A stretch of 64,000 nucleotides of DNA from Gammaproteobacteria bacterium. GTDB taxonomy: Bacteria > Pseudomonadota > Gammaproteobacteria > VBWC01. Location: contig JAHFRU010000003.1 in the NCBI GenBank assembly GCA_023266115.1, forward strand, positions 191,978-255,977, written 5' to 3'. Under the pieces are notes generated by a model, which ran no database searches, had not been told where the DNA came from, and saw nothing but the letters and a program-made list of their open reading frames with translations. Within the stretch, counting starts at the first letter, position 1. Every line of letters begins with the position of its first letter. The position numbers and the translations under genes are program-made. Positions 25,997 through 34,344 of the stretch are shown piece by piece.

Positions 25997-26332
25997 ATGA
26001 TGAATGCCGATTCTTATAACGACATGCTCGCGGCGGTGCAGACCTTTCACGACAAGCACGACCTGTCCGGCACGGGCGGCGAAGATCTCGCGTATCGCGT
26101 GGCGTTAATGGCCGAGGAGCTCGGCGAGATTTCGGCGTGTATCACCAGAGGCCGGCCGGGTGACATGCTGGCCGAGGAATGTGCCGATTTGTTGATCCTG
26201 CTGCTCGGCACGGCGCTGGCGGCGGATTTCGACTTGCGCGACGCGTTCTGGGGAAAGATCGGCAAGCTCTCCACACGTGAGGCACGCATGATCGACGGGC
26301 GTGTCCGCGTGTCTGAGTTTGGCGATAACTGA
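25997..26332 (+). CDS. MazG-like nucleotide pyrophosphohydrolase
   Basis: A 111-residue all-helical protein with the MazG/dUTPase-type metal motif: MAEELGEISACI (EExxE) followed by EECADLLILLLG (ExxxD). This size and single domain match MazG-like proteins, which cleave nucleoside triphosphates to monophosphates and pyrophosphate. Full MazG is longer and has two such domains. The substrate is unknown. It lies 3 bp after glyS and 17 bp before gmhB, apparently in the same transcript. Two ATGs in tandem begin the gene. Confidence 0.82.
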   Translation: MMNADSYNDMLAAVQTFHDKHDLSGTGGEDLAYRVALMAEELGEISACITRGRPGDMLAEECADLLILLLGTALAADFDLRDAFWGKIGKLSTREARMIDGRVRVSEFGDN

Positions 26333-26349
26333 CGGGTGGGCAGGCGGTT

Positions 26350-26889
26350 ATGCGACTGATCATTCTCGACCGCGATGGGGTCATCAACGAGGATTCGGAT
26401 GATTACATCAAGACGCCCGAGGAGTGGCTGCCGATCCCAGGCAGTCTTGAGGCGATCGCACGGCTGACACGCGCGAAATATCGCGTCGTCATCGCGACCA
26501 ACCAATCGGGTCTTGGCAGGGGGCTGTTCGACGCCAGCATGTTGTCGCGCATCCATGAGAAGATGCACCGCAAGGTGGCCGAGGCGGGGGGCCGGATAGA
26601 AGCGATCTTTTTCTGTCCGCACGCGCCGGACGATCATTGTGAGTGCCGCAAGCCCAAACCAGGATTGTTCCACGACATCGCGAGCCGGCTGTATGTGGAT
26701 CTGCAGGATGTGCCGGCCGTGGGCGATGCGCTGCGTGATATCCAGGCCGCGCAGGCGACTGGTGCCCGCCCGGTGCTGGTCCGTACCGGCAAGGGCAGCC
26801 GCGCGCTGGCGGCGGCAACCGGCCTCAAAGGCGTGGCCGTATTTGACGATCTTGCCGCGGTGGCCGATGCATTGCTTGCCGCCGACTGA
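26350..26889 (+). CDS. gmhB: D-glycero-beta-D-manno-heptose-1,7-bisphosphate 7-phosphatase
   Basis: GmhB removes the 7-phosphate of heptose bisphosphate on the way to ADP-heptose for the LPS core. The 179-residue HAD phosphatase has DxD nucleophiles in ILDRDGVINEDSD, the motif-II region VVIATNQSGLGRG and the zinc-binding loop CPHAPDDHCECRKPKPG, which is diagnostic of GmhB. The closing acidic motif reads VGDALRDIQAA; the usual second Asp of the GDxxxD motif is present in shifted form. It lies between the mazG-like gene and plsC, a common gammaproteobacterial order. Confidence 0.95.
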   Translation: MRLIILDRDGVINEDSDDYIKTPEEWLPIPGSLEAIARLTRAKYRVVIATNQSGLGRGLFDASMLSRIHEKMHRKVAEAGGRIEAIFFCPHAPDDHCECRKPKPGLFHDIASRLYVDLQDVPAVGDALRDIQAAQATGARPVLVRTGKGSRALAAATGLKGVAVFDDLAAVADALLAAD

Positions 26890-26908
26890 ATGATCAACGT
26901 ACTACGCT

Positions 26909-27703
26909 GTGGCCGTGCCCGACTCCACTAATCCGTCGCCCCGTCTGCCTGGTATCGTGTCGTTATCGGTGCGTTCGGCGCTGTTCATGGTCGTCATGAC
27001 CGTGTCGACGGTGATTTTCGCACCGCTCGCCGTGCTGACCTTTCCATTGCCGTTTTACCAGCGATACTGGTTCATCAGTCGCTGGACCATGTTCAATCTC
27101 TTCATGCTGGAGAAGCTGTGCCGCCTGCGCTTTGAAGTCGAGGGCGGCGCGAACATACCGGCACAGTCCGCGATTATTTTCTGCAAGCACCAGTCGACCT
27201 GGGAGACCTTCGCGCTGCAGAAAATCTTTCCGCCGCAGGTCTGGATACTGAAGCGCGAGTTATTGTGGATGCCGTTTTTTGGCTGGGGTCTGGCAATGCT
27301 TGAACCGATTGCGATCGATCGCAAGTCGGGACGCAAGGCCGTAATGCAATTGCTCGAGCAGGGTGCCCAGCGCTTGCAGAATGGTCGCTGGGTGGTGGTG
27401 TTTCCGGAAGGGACGCGGGTGGCGCCCGGCGCGCGACGCCGGTATGGCATCGGCGGCGCGCTGCTAGCTGAAAAGACCGGCCATCTGATCGTGCCGGTCG
27501 CACACAACGCCGGCGAATACTGGCCGCGTCGCGGCTTTATCAAGCGTCCGGGCACCATCCTGCTGGTCATCGGCCCGATTATCGATCCCGACGGTCTTGC
27601 TGCTGAGCAGATCAACAAGCTGGCCGAAGACTGGATCGAAACCACGATGCAGCGGATCACGACGCTGTCCGGCAATGCCGCTTCATCGCCGCCGGAACGC
27701 TAA
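26909..27703 (+). CDS. plsC: 1-acyl-sn-glycerol-3-phosphate acyltransferase family protein
   Basis: PlsC-type enzymes acylate lysophosphatidic acid to phosphatidic acid. The 264-residue protein has an N-terminal hydrophobic segment, the catalytic box as KHQSTWETF (Hx4E instead of the usual Hx4D), a second block with EPIAIDRKSGRKA, and VFPEGTRVAPG for the substrate phosphate. The Hx4E form is seen in a subgroup of proteobacterial acyltransferases, from memory. It starts at GTG, the only reasonable start in the frame upstream of the first hydrophobic segment. Its stop overlaps that of the convergent rsmA by 3 bp. Confidence 0.88.
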   Translation: MAVPDSTNPSPRLPGIVSLSVRSALFMVVMTVSTVIFAPLAVLTFPLPFYQRYWFISRWTMFNLFMLEKLCRLRFEVEGGANIPAQSAIIFCKHQSTWETFALQKIFPPQVWILKRELLWMPFFGWGLAMLEPIAIDRKSGRKAVMQLLEQGAQRLQNGRWVVVFPEGTRVAPGARRRYGIGGALLAEKTGHLIVPVAHNAGEYWPRRGFIKRPGTILLVIGPIIDPDGLAAEQINKLAEDWIETTMQRITTLSGNAASSPPER

Positions 27704-28521
27704 CTGTTCGGCCTGGCCGATACCGCGTTGGCGAGTGCCGCGAACTCACCGAGCGACAGCGTTTCGGCACGCCGTTGCGGATCGATGCCGCAGCCGGTGA
27801 TTTCCGCATCGGTCAGCAGCGTCCTGATGGAATTGCGCAGTGTTTTGCGCCGCTGCGAAAAGGCCTGCGCCACGACGCGCGCAAACTGCGCCGGATCGGC
27901 GACGGCAACCGGCGGCGCGTCATGAGGCGTCAGGCGTACCATGGCCGAATCGACGCGGGGCGGTGGGGTGAACGCGCCCGGTCCGATCCCGAACAGTCTT
28001 GTCACGGCGCAATGGTATTGCACCATGACGCTGAGCCGGCCGTAAGCGCCACCGCCGGGCGTCGCCGCCATCCGGTCGACGACCTCCTTCTGCAACATGA
28101 AGTGCATGTCGCTGATGCAGGTCTTTTGGTCGAGTAAATGAAATATCAGCGGCGTTGAAATGTTGTAAGGTAGGTTGCCGATGATGCGCAGCTTGCCGGC
28201 GCCGCGCACCAGCTGATAGAAATCGTAGGACAGCGCGTCGGCGGAATGCACGGTCAACTGCCCGGCGTTGGCGCACGTCTCGCGCAACGTCGGAATCAAA
28301 TCGCGGTCGAGTTCCACTGCGTCGAGCTTGCCGATCGCCTGCAACAAGAGCAGCGTCAGCGCGCCGCGGCCCGGCCCGATCTCGACAACGTGCTGACCCG
28401 GCTGCGGGTGGAACGACGCGACGATTCTGCCGATGATGGCGGGGTCGTGCAGGAAATGCTGGCCAAAGCGTTTGCGCGGCAACGGCCTGCGCAGTGGCGA
28501 GGTGTCCGCAAAGCGGGTCAT
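27700..28521 (-). CDS. rsmA: 16S rRNA dimethyladenosine transferase
   Basis: RsmA (KsgA) dimethylates two adjacent adenines near the 3' end of 16S rRNA. The 273-residue protein has the [11 protein letters not shown]-terminal motif, the SAM motif [12 protein letters not shown], and the catalytic motif [17 protein letters not shown]. The C-terminal region has [12 protein letters not shown]. It overlaps pdxA by 4 nt (ATGA), so it is coupled in the lptD-surA-pdxA-rsmA run. The order matches pseudomonads and enterobacteria. Confidence 0.97.
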   Translation of the reverse strand: MTRFADTSPLRRPLPRKRFGQHFLHDPAIIGRIVASFHPQPGQHVVEIGPGRGALTLLLLQAIGKLDAVELDRDLIPTLRETCANAGQLTVHSADALSYDFYQLVRGAGKLRIIGNLPYNISTPLIFHLLDQKTCISDMHFMLQKEVVDRMAATPGGGAYGRLSVMVQYHCAVTRLFGIGPGAFTPPPRVDSAMVRLTPHDAPPVAVADPAQFARVVAQAFSQRRKTLRNSIRTLLTDAEITGCGIDPQRRAETLSLGEFAALANAVSARPNS

Positions 28522-29531
28522 CGGCGGGCGGCGGAAGGCGGCTTGGTGCCGCTGAGCTGAATCGCGGACCGGACCGCGTACTCGAGGCTGCTGACGCCGG
28601 CGCGCCGGGTGCCGGCCAGCTCCAGCGCGGTACCGTGGTCGACCGATGTGCGCACGAACGGCAGGCCCAGAGTGATGTTGACTGCGTTGCCGAATCCCAA
28701 GTGTTTAAGTACCGGCAGACCCTGGTCATGGTACATCGACAGTACCGCATCGCACTGTGCCAGATACTTCGGCGTGAACAGCGTGTCGGCCGGTAATGGG
28801 CCGGCCAGTTCCATGCCGGCCGCGCGCAGTCGCTGTATTACCGGCTGAATCACCGTGATTTCCTCGTCGCCGAGGTGACCGTCCTCGCCGGCGTGCGGAT
28901 TGAGACCGCACACCAGTATCCGCGGACGCCTGATGCCGAAGCGTTGCGTTAGATCGTCGTGCAGTACGGTGAGCACCGATTCAAGCCGCGGTTGGGTGAT
29001 CGCGGCGCAGACATCGCGCAGACGTACATGCGTGGTGACCAGCGCCACACGCAGCCCATCGGTTTCAAGCATCATGACCGGTTGCGCAGCGCCGCAGAAT
29101 CCGGCGAGAAATTCGGTATGACCGCTGAATGGATAGCCGGCGTCATTGATGACACCCTTATGCACCGGGCCGGTCACCAGCGCATCGAATTCACCGTTCA
29201 GGCATGCGGTTGCGGCGGTGGCAAGCGTATCCAGGACATAGCCGGCGTTGGCAGGATCCAGGCGACCGGCGTCGACCGGTTTCGCGAGTTGCACTGGCAG
29301 TACTTTTAGTGACCCCGCTGCCACGGGGGTACGCGCTTCGGCGGCGCTATACTCGACGATATCCAGCGGCAGCCCAAGTTGCGCGGCGCGGGAGCGTAGT
29401 ACGGCCGGGTCAGCAATCGCGACGATGTCCGCCATTGGTGCGCGTTGCGCCAGCAGGACACAGAGGTCGGGGCCGATACCGGCCGGTTCGCCCGGTGTCA
29501 GCGCGAGACGCGGCACGGCGTGTGTGATCAT
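28518..29531 (-). CDS. pdxA: 4-hydroxythreonine-4-phosphate dehydrogenase
   Basis: PdxA oxidises 4-phosphohydroxy-threonine for pyridoxal phosphate synthesis. The 337-residue protein begins with [15 protein letters not shown], has [13 protein letters not shown], the metal-binding residues in SGHTEFLA, and the C-terminal [15 protein letters not shown] and RTSVDHGTA. All core motifs are present. It sits between surA and rsmA in the conserved outer-membrane-biogenesis and vitamin B6 order. Confidence 0.97.
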   Translation of the reverse strand: MITHAVPRLALTPGEPAGIGPDLCVLLAQRAPMADIVAIADPAVLRSRAAQLGLPLDIVEYSAAEARTPVAAGSLKVLPVQLAKPVDAGRLDPANAGYVLDTLATAATACLNGEFDALVTGPVHKGVINDAGYPFSGHTEFLAGFCGAAQPVMMLETDGLRVALVTTHVRLRDVCAAITQPRLESVLTVLHDDLTQRFGIRRPRILVCGLNPHAGEDGHLGDEEITVIQPVIQRLRAAGMELAGPLPADTLFTPKYLAQCDAVLSMYHDQGLPVLKHLGFGNAVNITLGLPFVRTSVDHGTALELAGTRRAGVSSLEYAVRSAIQLSGTKPPSAARR

Positions 29532-29589
29532 CCTGTTATGTCCGTGGCTATTGCGGCAGCGATATTGTCGCCGCGCTTATCGGTCGGGT

Positions 29590-30882
29590 CTACAGCCGGT
29601 ATTCGACAAAGGTCTCGTCGCGCAAGCGTCGCAGCCACGCCTGGGTCTCCTCGTCGATCTTGCGTTTGCGGATGAGGTCGCGCGCCTTGCTGTGCTCGGA
29701 TTCTTCGGTGTCATCATGCTCGCGCCGCTCCAGCGCCTGGATGATGTGCCAGCCGAAATTGCTTTGCACCGGTTCGCTGATGGCCCCGGGTTCGAGGGCA
29801 TTCATCGCCTTCTCGAACGGCGGCACTGTATCGCCCGGTGACAGCCAGCCGAGATCGCCGCCCCGCTTTGCTGACGCGGTGTCAGCCGAATGCCGGGACG
29901 CCAGATCGGCAAAGTCGGCGCCCGCCAGCACCTGCTCCCTCAGATCGCGGAGTCGTGCGACGACGTCCGCCTCGGTAACGAGTTCGTTGGTTTTTAGCAG
30001 AATATGGCGTGCACGCGTTTGGGTAACGATGACGCGCTCGGCACCGCGATAATCAAGCAGCTTGATAATGTGAAAGCCGCTCGGGCTGCGCATGACTTCA
30101 CTGATGTTGCCGGGGGGCATGCGTGGTACGACACTGGCGAACAGTGTCGGTAATTCCCCGGCCTTGCGCCAGCCGAGGTCTCCCCCTTCCAGCGCCTGCG
30201 GACTGTCGGACAGGGACATGGCCGTTTGAGCGAAATCCGCTCCCTCGCGCAGTTGGGTCATGATGGCATCGATGCGCCGCCGCGCGTCCTGGATTTTCTC
30301 CGCCGACGCCGCTTCGGGAACAGCCACCAGAATGTGCGCCAAATGGTACTCGTCAGTCGCTCTTCCCTGGGTTTTCTGGGTTTCGAGGAAGCGCTCGATC
30401 TCACCCTCGGAAACCACTATCTGATTGTCAACTTGGCGCTGATTCAGGCGACCGACGGCGATTTCATTGCGCATGTCCTCGCGAAACTTTTCAAAGCTGA
30501 AGCCGTCCTGCTCCAGCACGTCGCGGAACGCGGCGAGCGACAGCTTGTTCTGTTCCGCGATAACGCCGACCGTCCGGTCAAGCGTTGCGTCGTCGACGCG
30601 GATGCCGGTGCGTTCCGCCAGTTGCAACTGCATGCGCATGCCGATCAGTCGCTCGAGCACCTGCCGGTCGAGGACGTCAGGCGGCGGCAGCCGTGTGTTG
30701 CTTTGCGCCAGTTGCCGTTTGATGACGGCAATCGCGTTATCAAGCTCGGCGCGCGTGATGACGTCGTCGTTGACCACGGCGACAATCCGGTCGAGTTCGG
30801 TCGTCTTTGCAGTGTCGGCGAACGTGGCGTCGCCGGACAAGGTCGCCAAAAGCAGACATGTGGACAGCCAATATTTTTTCAT
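29590..30882 (-). CDS. surA: Periplasmic chaperone / peptidyl-prolyl isomerase SurA
   Basis: SurA escorts beta-barrel proteins through the periplasm to the Bam complex. The 430-residue protein has an N-terminal signal peptide (cleaved after about ATFA), the N-domain with LDRIVAVVNDDVITRAEL, and two parvulin domains with YHLAHILVAVPE (about residues 180-290) and TRARHILLKTNEL (about 290-400). A C-terminal helix region with WLRRLRDETFVEYRL closes it. It is 25 bp downstream of lptD on the same strand, the classic lptD-surA order; LptD itself is a SurA client in E. coli. Confidence 0.97.
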   Translation of the reverse strand: MKKYWLSTCLLLATLSGDATFADTAKTTELDRIVAVVNDDVITRAELDNAIAVIKRQLAQSNTRLPPPDVLDRQVLERLIGMRMQLQLAERTGIRVDDATLDRTVGVIAEQNKLSLAAFRDVLEQDGFSFEKFREDMRNEIAVGRLNQRQVDNQIVVSEGEIERFLETQKTQGRATDEYHLAHILVAVPEAASAEKIQDARRRIDAIMTQLREGADFAQTAMSLSDSPQALEGGDLGWRKAGELPTLFASVVPRMPPGNISEVMRSPSGFHIIKLLDYRGAERVIVTQTRARHILLKTNELVTEADVVARLRDLREQVLAGADFADLASRHSADTASAKRGGDLGWLSPGDTVPPFEKAMNALEPGAISEPVQSNFGWHIIQALERREHDDTEESEHSKARDLIRKRKIDEETQAWLRRLRDETFVEYRL

Positions 30883-30907
30883 CGTTGCGGTAAGTCAGAA
30901 CAACAGG

Positions 30908-33127
30908 TTAGCGTGAGTAGCCTAGAATACCATTCTCCAGAAGACCCTCGACACGGTTGCCGACGGATGTCAGGCCTTTCAACTCCAGTTCGACGAACAA
31001 CGAGCGGTTGCTGGCGCCGGTCGGGTCGTTGATATAGGACCGTCCGACCATCGATAGCCGCCAGCAGCAGCTTTCATATTCCAGCCCCGCCAGTGATTCC
31101 AGCGTACGCTGGTCCAGCATCGAGTAGTTCCAGCGCCCGACGGCGCGCCATCGCCGGTGCAGCGGCCACAACAATGACAGGTCGGTCTGTTCGAGCGCAG
31201 TATCGCGAAACCGGTAGGACATATTGATGACCCGCCCGGTGGTCGGATGGTATTGCACGCTGAAAGTTCCCTTCTCGGTACGGTCGGCCTCGTGGTTCCA
31301 CTGCCAGTCCGCCCGGGTCGTCCAGCTGCTGGTCGGATTGGCGACTATTTCGGCGACCAGATCGGAGGTGCTCCGTGTTTCGGGGGTGCCGGCGGACAGG
31401 GTTACTTCGCGGTCATCAAAATAAACGATCTGCCCGATACTGGCGCGCAGCCGTTCGTTACCGCTGGCGTTTTCGATGTACCGCGTGGTGAGTCCCATGC
31501 TGAGCTGGTTGGCATCGCCGACCCGGTCGGCGCCCGTGTAGCGGTTGTCGCGAAACAATTCCGAGTAGCCAAAGTCCCTGGCGCCGGTGTCGAACAACGG
31601 CAGCGCCGACTGGTCCCGTTCGGGCACGTAGAGATAATACAGGCGCGGTTCCAGTGTCTGCAGATAATCAGCTGATTGCCACCGGGTGTCGCGCTCGAAG
31701 AATACGCCCGAATCGACGCTGATTATCGGCATGCCGCGATGCGGTTCATCCGCGACGCCAGGGACCTGGGCGTCCAGCTGGTACTGCGTGTAGCGCAGGG
31801 TGAGCTCGGGAAGCAGATAGGCGACAATGGTTTCGACGGGCAGGCTGATGCGCGGCGCGATATCGACTCGGCTGCCGGTCACGCTGTCCGCGCGCTCGAA
31901 GTGGACCAGTTCGCTGTGAAACGCCATCTCCGTGCCACCGCCTTGTGGCAGCGGGCTGGTCGCGAACAGCAGTTGCGGCAGGCGCTGGTACGGTCGCGAG
32001 GTGGCCGGGATGGTTTCGTCGACGGTCTGGAAGCCTTGCAGGCGGCCCAGAAACATCGCGTCGTCGCCGGTATAGCTCAGATCGGCGCGCCGCTCGAGAT
32101 GCGTAATACTGGCCAGGCTTAGGCTGTTTTCCAGGTCCTGGAAGTACTCGCCGTCGGAGACGTAGCTGGCGTCGATGTCGCCGCGCCAGGCCGGCGAGAA
32201 TGTCGTGGTGTGCCGCAGCGCCGCCAGTTGGCGATTATCACCAAACAGTGTGTCGTCGGGCAGGTATTCGACGTTGAGTTCGCCATAACTGCCGCCCGTC
32301 AGGTAGCGGAACTCGCTGCGGGCCTGCGTGCCGCGCCTGGAAATAAGGCGTGGCGTGATCGTCGCATCGTAGTCCGGTGCGATATTCCAGTAGTACGGGA
32401 TGCTGATCTCGGTTCCGGATTCATTGGAGGTGCCGAAGCTTGGCACCAGTACGCCGGACTTGCGTCGATCATCGATCGGGAAGGTGATGTACGGGAAATA
32501 CAGAAACGGCACGCCCTGGAACGACAACGTTGCGTGGGTCGCGGTGCCGAAGCCGTGCTCGCGATCGAGCTTTACGTTACGCGATTTCAGATACCAGTCA
32601 TTGTCGCCTGGATCGCAGGTTGTGTAGGTCGCGTGCGATAGTCGCAGCACCTCGCGGCTCTCGAAGCGGACAGACTCGGCGCTGCCACGGGCATGCCGGT
32701 CGGTCAGGAAAAACGCCGGGTTCTCGATGTAGCCGTGCTCGCCGGCGAGGTCGAAGTCAGCCTTTGATCCCTCTATCACCAGGCCGTCGCGCTGCAAACG
32801 CACGTTACCCTGCACCTGTGTCTGCCCGGCGTCACTTTCGTAGTACGCCTCATCAGCCTCGATCAATTGACCGCCGCGCCGTATCGAGACATTACCTAGC
32901 AGCGAAAAAATGTTGGAATCGCGGACTTCGCCACGATCGGCCGTCAGCTCGGTGGCCAGGAATTCGTCGCTGACGGGATGCGGTGTGTCGGCACTACGGT
33001 CAGTGACCGATTCGCACAGCCCCCAGGTGGATGCCGGCGGAGCGCCCGCCTGCACTCCCGCGGACAGCAGCCAGAGCGGCGCGATCAGTATGTGGCCAAT
33101 ATGGCGTGTGCGTCTGAAATCGATCAC
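30908..33127 (-). CDS. lptD: LPS-assembly outer-membrane protein LptD
   Basis: LptD is the outer-membrane barrel that, with LptE, inserts LPS in the outer leaflet. The 739-residue protein has a signal peptide, an N-terminal jellyroll (about residues 50-170, with GNVSIRRGGQLIEADEA), a lumenal start FPYITFPIDDRRKSG that is typical of LptD, and a beta-rich barrel. Cysteines occur near residues 38 and 175 and as a CC pair in YESCCWRL near the C-terminus, fitting the disulfide pattern of the family. The start codon is GTG. The gene heads a leftward run with surA, pdxA and rsmA. Confidence 0.97.
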   Translation of the reverse strand: MIDFRRTRHIGHILIAPLWLLSAGVQAGAPPASTWGLCESVTDRSADTPHPVSDEFLATELTADRGEVRDSNIFSLLGNVSIRRGGQLIEADEAYYESDAGQTQVQGNVRLQRDGLVIEGSKADFDLAGEHGYIENPAFFLTDRHARGSAESVRFESREVLRLSHATYTTCDPGDNDWYLKSRNVKLDREHGFGTATHATLSFQGVPFLYFPYITFPIDDRRKSGVLVPSFGTSNESGTEISIPYYWNIAPDYDATITPRLISRRGTQARSEFRYLTGGSYGELNVEYLPDDTLFGDNRQLAALRHTTTFSPAWRGDIDASYVSDGEYFQDLENSLSLASITHLERRADLSYTGDDAMFLGRLQGFQTVDETIPATSRPYQRLPQLLFATSPLPQGGGTEMAFHSELVHFERADSVTGSRVDIAPRISLPVETIVAYLLPELTLRYTQYQLDAQVPGVADEPHRGMPIISVDSGVFFERDTRWQSADYLQTLEPRLYYLYVPERDQSALPLFDTGARDFGYSELFRDNRYTGADRVGDANQLSMGLTTRYIENASGNERLRASIGQIVYFDDREVTLSAGTPETRSTSDLVAEIVANPTSSWTTRADWQWNHEADRTEKGTFSVQYHPTTGRVINMSYRFRDTALEQTDLSLLWPLHRRWRAVGRWNYSMLDQRTLESLAGLEYESCCWRLSMVGRSYINDPTGASNRSLFVELELKGLTSVGNRVEGLLENGILGYSR

Positions 33128-33406
33128 GGTAAGCGTAGTTGTTTTCTGGAATTATGAGGGATAGGCCGCCTAGAAGCATACCTGCTTCATCGAGGTGCCC
33201 CAACTACACGCGTCCGATAACCTGATGTTTTGTTTGCCGGGTTGACTGGTGTGCTTGTGACTCTGTCGCCGTCGCTGCAGGCCTGGTCACGGCCGTGATT
33301 CGGGTTGCGGGCTGGCAAGGTGCTGCATTGATTGTCCACGCGTTTCCCGGAACGCTCGTCGAGCCAGCGTGAACGATGGCCGCAGTGACGTAACTGCGCA
33401 AGAGAC

Positions 33407-33435
33407 TTGGGCTCGGGGCAGTTATTTGGTAGAAT
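33407..33435 (+). promoter_or_regulatory. Candidate sigma-70 promoter for the TPR/Exb cluster or a leader RNA
   Basis: TTGGGC (33407-33412) and TAGAAT (33430-33435) are separated by 17 bp. The predicted start near 33442 leaves a leader of about 345 nt before the first gene at 33786. The pair is the best promoter-like match in the gap. Confidence 0.55.
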
Positions 33436-33441
33436 CCCCGC

Positions 33442-33660
33442 GCTTGAGTTTGCCGTGCATTGCAGGCCGATAAAATCCGCGCGATTTTTGCCAGGGCGCG
33501 GTGTCGGGGCTGGGCGCAGTAGGAAGTGAAACAGCGAAGATCCGAGTTCGTTTAATTCCTGTCACGTCACGCGTGTTATCCGCGGAAGATGTTTACAACC
33601 CCGGCTGACCATTCTGATCGCGCGCCAGCATCTGTTCCCGCGGTAGCGGGCTTTAACTTG
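33442..33660 (+). ncRNA. Possible small RNA or 5' leader upstream of the TPR/Exb cluster
   Basis: From the predicted start after the TAGAAT box, about 200 nt lead to a hairpin CCCGC-GGTA-GCGGG (33637-33650) followed by CTTTAACTTG, a weak terminator-like tail. No known RNA family was recognised. It could be a short RNA ending there or a leader that controls the cluster. Evidence is pattern only. Confidence 0.25.
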
Positions 33661-33711
33661 TTGATGTTTATTGGGTTGTTGTTTTCGATTGGCGTGGCTG
33701 ACTAAAGAAAT

Positions 33712-33735
33712 ACCCCCGCTTAACGATATGGGGGT
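33712..33735. terminator. Hairpin upstream of the TPR/Exb cluster
   Basis: ACCCCC pairs with GGGGGT across a 12-nt loop, about 50 bp before the first gene. On the + strand no T-tract follows; on the minus strand ATTTCTTTAG follows. It may be a terminator on the minus strand or a leader structure. Confidence 0.35.
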
Positions 33736-33785
33736 GTTACCGCTGGTCCTGATTTCAGCGTGTGCTCTGTGGGCGAGGTTTGGGG

Positions 33786-34331
33786 ATGAAGCGCTTTCTG
33801 ACCGTTTTGCTGTGGGCGGCACTGGCAATGAGTGCCCGTGCCCAGGATGCGACACCGGACGAGGTAGAGCGCCTCGCGGGTGAGCGTTTCCAGTTACTTG
33901 AAGGGCAGGTTCAGTCGTTAAAGCGCGATATTCTTGGTTTCAGCCGCGATCTTCACTCATTGATGAAAGAAGCACTGTTTCCCGCGGAAACCCAGCTTGC
34001 CGTCTATATTTCTGCGGACAGCGCCGTCGGGTTCCAGATCAGTTCGCTGCAGATTACGCTGGACGGCAAGGCGATCGCAAACCGGGTATATTCGCCCGCC
34101 GAAAACGGGGCTCTGCGGGAAGGCGGCGTACAGCGGCTATTTCTTGGGCGCGTCGATCCGGGCAAGCACAAGCTAACCATTTCTTATCTTGTCAGCGAGG
34201 CGGAAGGCCGCAGTTTCCGCGGCGACAAGTCGTTTGATTTTAGCAAGGACGAGACGTCAAAGATTCTCGAAGTGATCATTTCCGGTGGCACTCAGCCGGA
34301 TCTCAATCTCAAGGAATGGAGATCGTCCTGA
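33786..34331 (+). CDS. Small exported protein, first gene of the TPR/Exb cluster
   Basis: A 181-residue protein with a signal peptide (MKRFLTVLLWAALAMSARAQ). A helical, coiled-coil-like segment follows (about residues 27-60), and then a beta-rich domain (about 65-165, with LQITLDGKAIANRVYS and VDPGKHKLTISYLV). I do not recognise the family with certainty. Position and exported nature fit an accessory periplasmic part of the machine encoded downstream, possibly comparable to GltC of Myxococcus. GAGG precedes the ATG at normal spacing, and the stop is 13 bp before the giant TPR gene. Confidence 0.85.
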   Translation: MKRFLTVLLWAALAMSARAQDATPDEVERLAGERFQLLEGQVQSLKRDILGFSRDLHSLMKEALFPAETQLAVYISADSAVGFQISSLQITLDGKAIANRVYSPAENGALREGGVQRLFLGRVDPGKHKLTISYLVSEAEGRSFRGDKSFDFSKDETSKILEVIISGGTQPDLNLKEWRSS

Positions 34332-34344
34332 CGACGAAAGATCG

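Larger units (their letters stand above)
33128..33785 (+). other. Long non-coding gap between lptD and the TPR/Exb cluster
   Basis: This 658-bp stretch has no convincing gene. On the + strand it holds a candidate promoter (33407-33435) and two hairpins (33637-33650 and 33712-33735). The left part must contain the lptD promoter; no sigma-E-type element was recognised. It is the regulatory and leader region of the cluster that starts at 33786. Confidence 0.6.
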
